Source: Klebsiella huaxiensis (GTDB lineage: Bacteria > Pseudomonadota > Gammaproteobacteria > Enterobacterales > Enterobacteriaceae). Taken from it: a stretch of 64,000 nt of DNA. The stretch covers positions 930,001 through 994,000 of the forward strand of contig NZ_CP036175.1 in NCBI RefSeq assembly GCF_003261575.2, written 5' to 3'. A model generated the notes under the pieces. It was not told where the DNA came from. It saw nothing but the letters and a program-made list of their open reading frames with translations, and ran no database searches. Made by a program: the position numbers and the translations under genes. Shown here piece after piece: positions 63,843 to 64,000 of the stretch. Within the stretch, counting starts at the first letter, position 1. Each line of letters opens with the position of its first letter.

Positions 63843-64000
63843 CCCTTTACTCCCTCTATTTGGGTATAAGCAAATTTGATCATCTGAATCAGTGAAATTA
63901 AATTCTGTGAATTTTGGGCACAGGAGGCCCTGAGAAAGACGGTTCTCAATCCACAGACGGCATTTAATAATGATTGAATCACTTAGCCAGGCCGTCTCCC

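Overview
The window is chromosomal DNA of a member of the Enterobacteriaceae close to Escherichia, Citrobacter, Kluyvera, Enterobacter and Klebsiella. Gene order from cmtB to xanQ follows the 65-66 min region of the E. coli K-12 map almost gene for gene, and the proteins are easily recognisable orthologues. It is not E. coli K-12 itself. It carries a complete D-glucosaminate PTS operon (dga), a suppressor-of-copper-sensitivity operon (scs) and an RpiR-type regulator beside bglA, and it lacks ygfS-ygfT between ghxQ and uacT. The genus cannot be fixed from the sequence alone.

Layout. 1-5.1 kb: the cryptic-mannitol/sugar-phosphate cluster cmtB-cmtA-yggP-yggF-yggD-yggC. 5.5-9 kb: the glycolytic operon epd-pgk-fbaA, with CRP-like and Cra-like sites in front of epd. 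9-11.7 kb: mscS, argO, yggE. 11.8-18.1 kb: the LysR gene ygfI converging on the scpA-argK-scpB-scpC methylmalonyl-CoA operon. 18.2-21.5 kb: argP, rpiA and serA. 21.5-23.1 kb: an ibs/sib type I toxin-antitoxin pair, fau, 6S RNA (ssrS) and zapA. 23.3-27.6 kb: ygfB-pepP-ubiH-ubiI. 28-33.5 kb: gcvT-gcvH-gcvP and ygfF. 33.6-37.2 kb: scsABCD. 37.3-40.8 kb: bglA, its presumed RpiR-family regulator, yqfB and yqfA. 41-48.5 kb: dgaABCDEF with its sigma-54 activator dgaR. 48.7-57.9 kb: ygfZ, sdhE-cptA, fldB, xerD-dsbC-recJ-prfB-lysS and idi. 58-64 kb: purine salvage and transport, xanQ-guaD-ghxQ-uacT plus a 40-codon membrane-peptide gene.

Functional threads. Central carbon (epd, pgk, fbaA, rpiA, serA) sits next to one-carbon metabolism (serA, gcvTHP, fau). 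ArgP and its known target argO are both present. UbiH and UbiI serve ubiquinone synthesis. ZapA, XerD and RecJ serve division and DNA maintenance. Thiol-redox functions occur as the housekeeping DsbC and as the accessory ScsBCD. The accessory sugar-acid operon dga is driven by a near-consensus -24/-12 promoter and lies between two BIME/REP clusters in the same orientation.

I see no tRNA or rRNA genes, CRISPR array, prophage, insertion sequence or integrase other than XerD. I found no convincing wholly new system. The most interesting items are the repeat-bounded accessory operons, two related palindromic repeats lying inside operons, the uacT-linked micro-genes and the ibs/sib locus.
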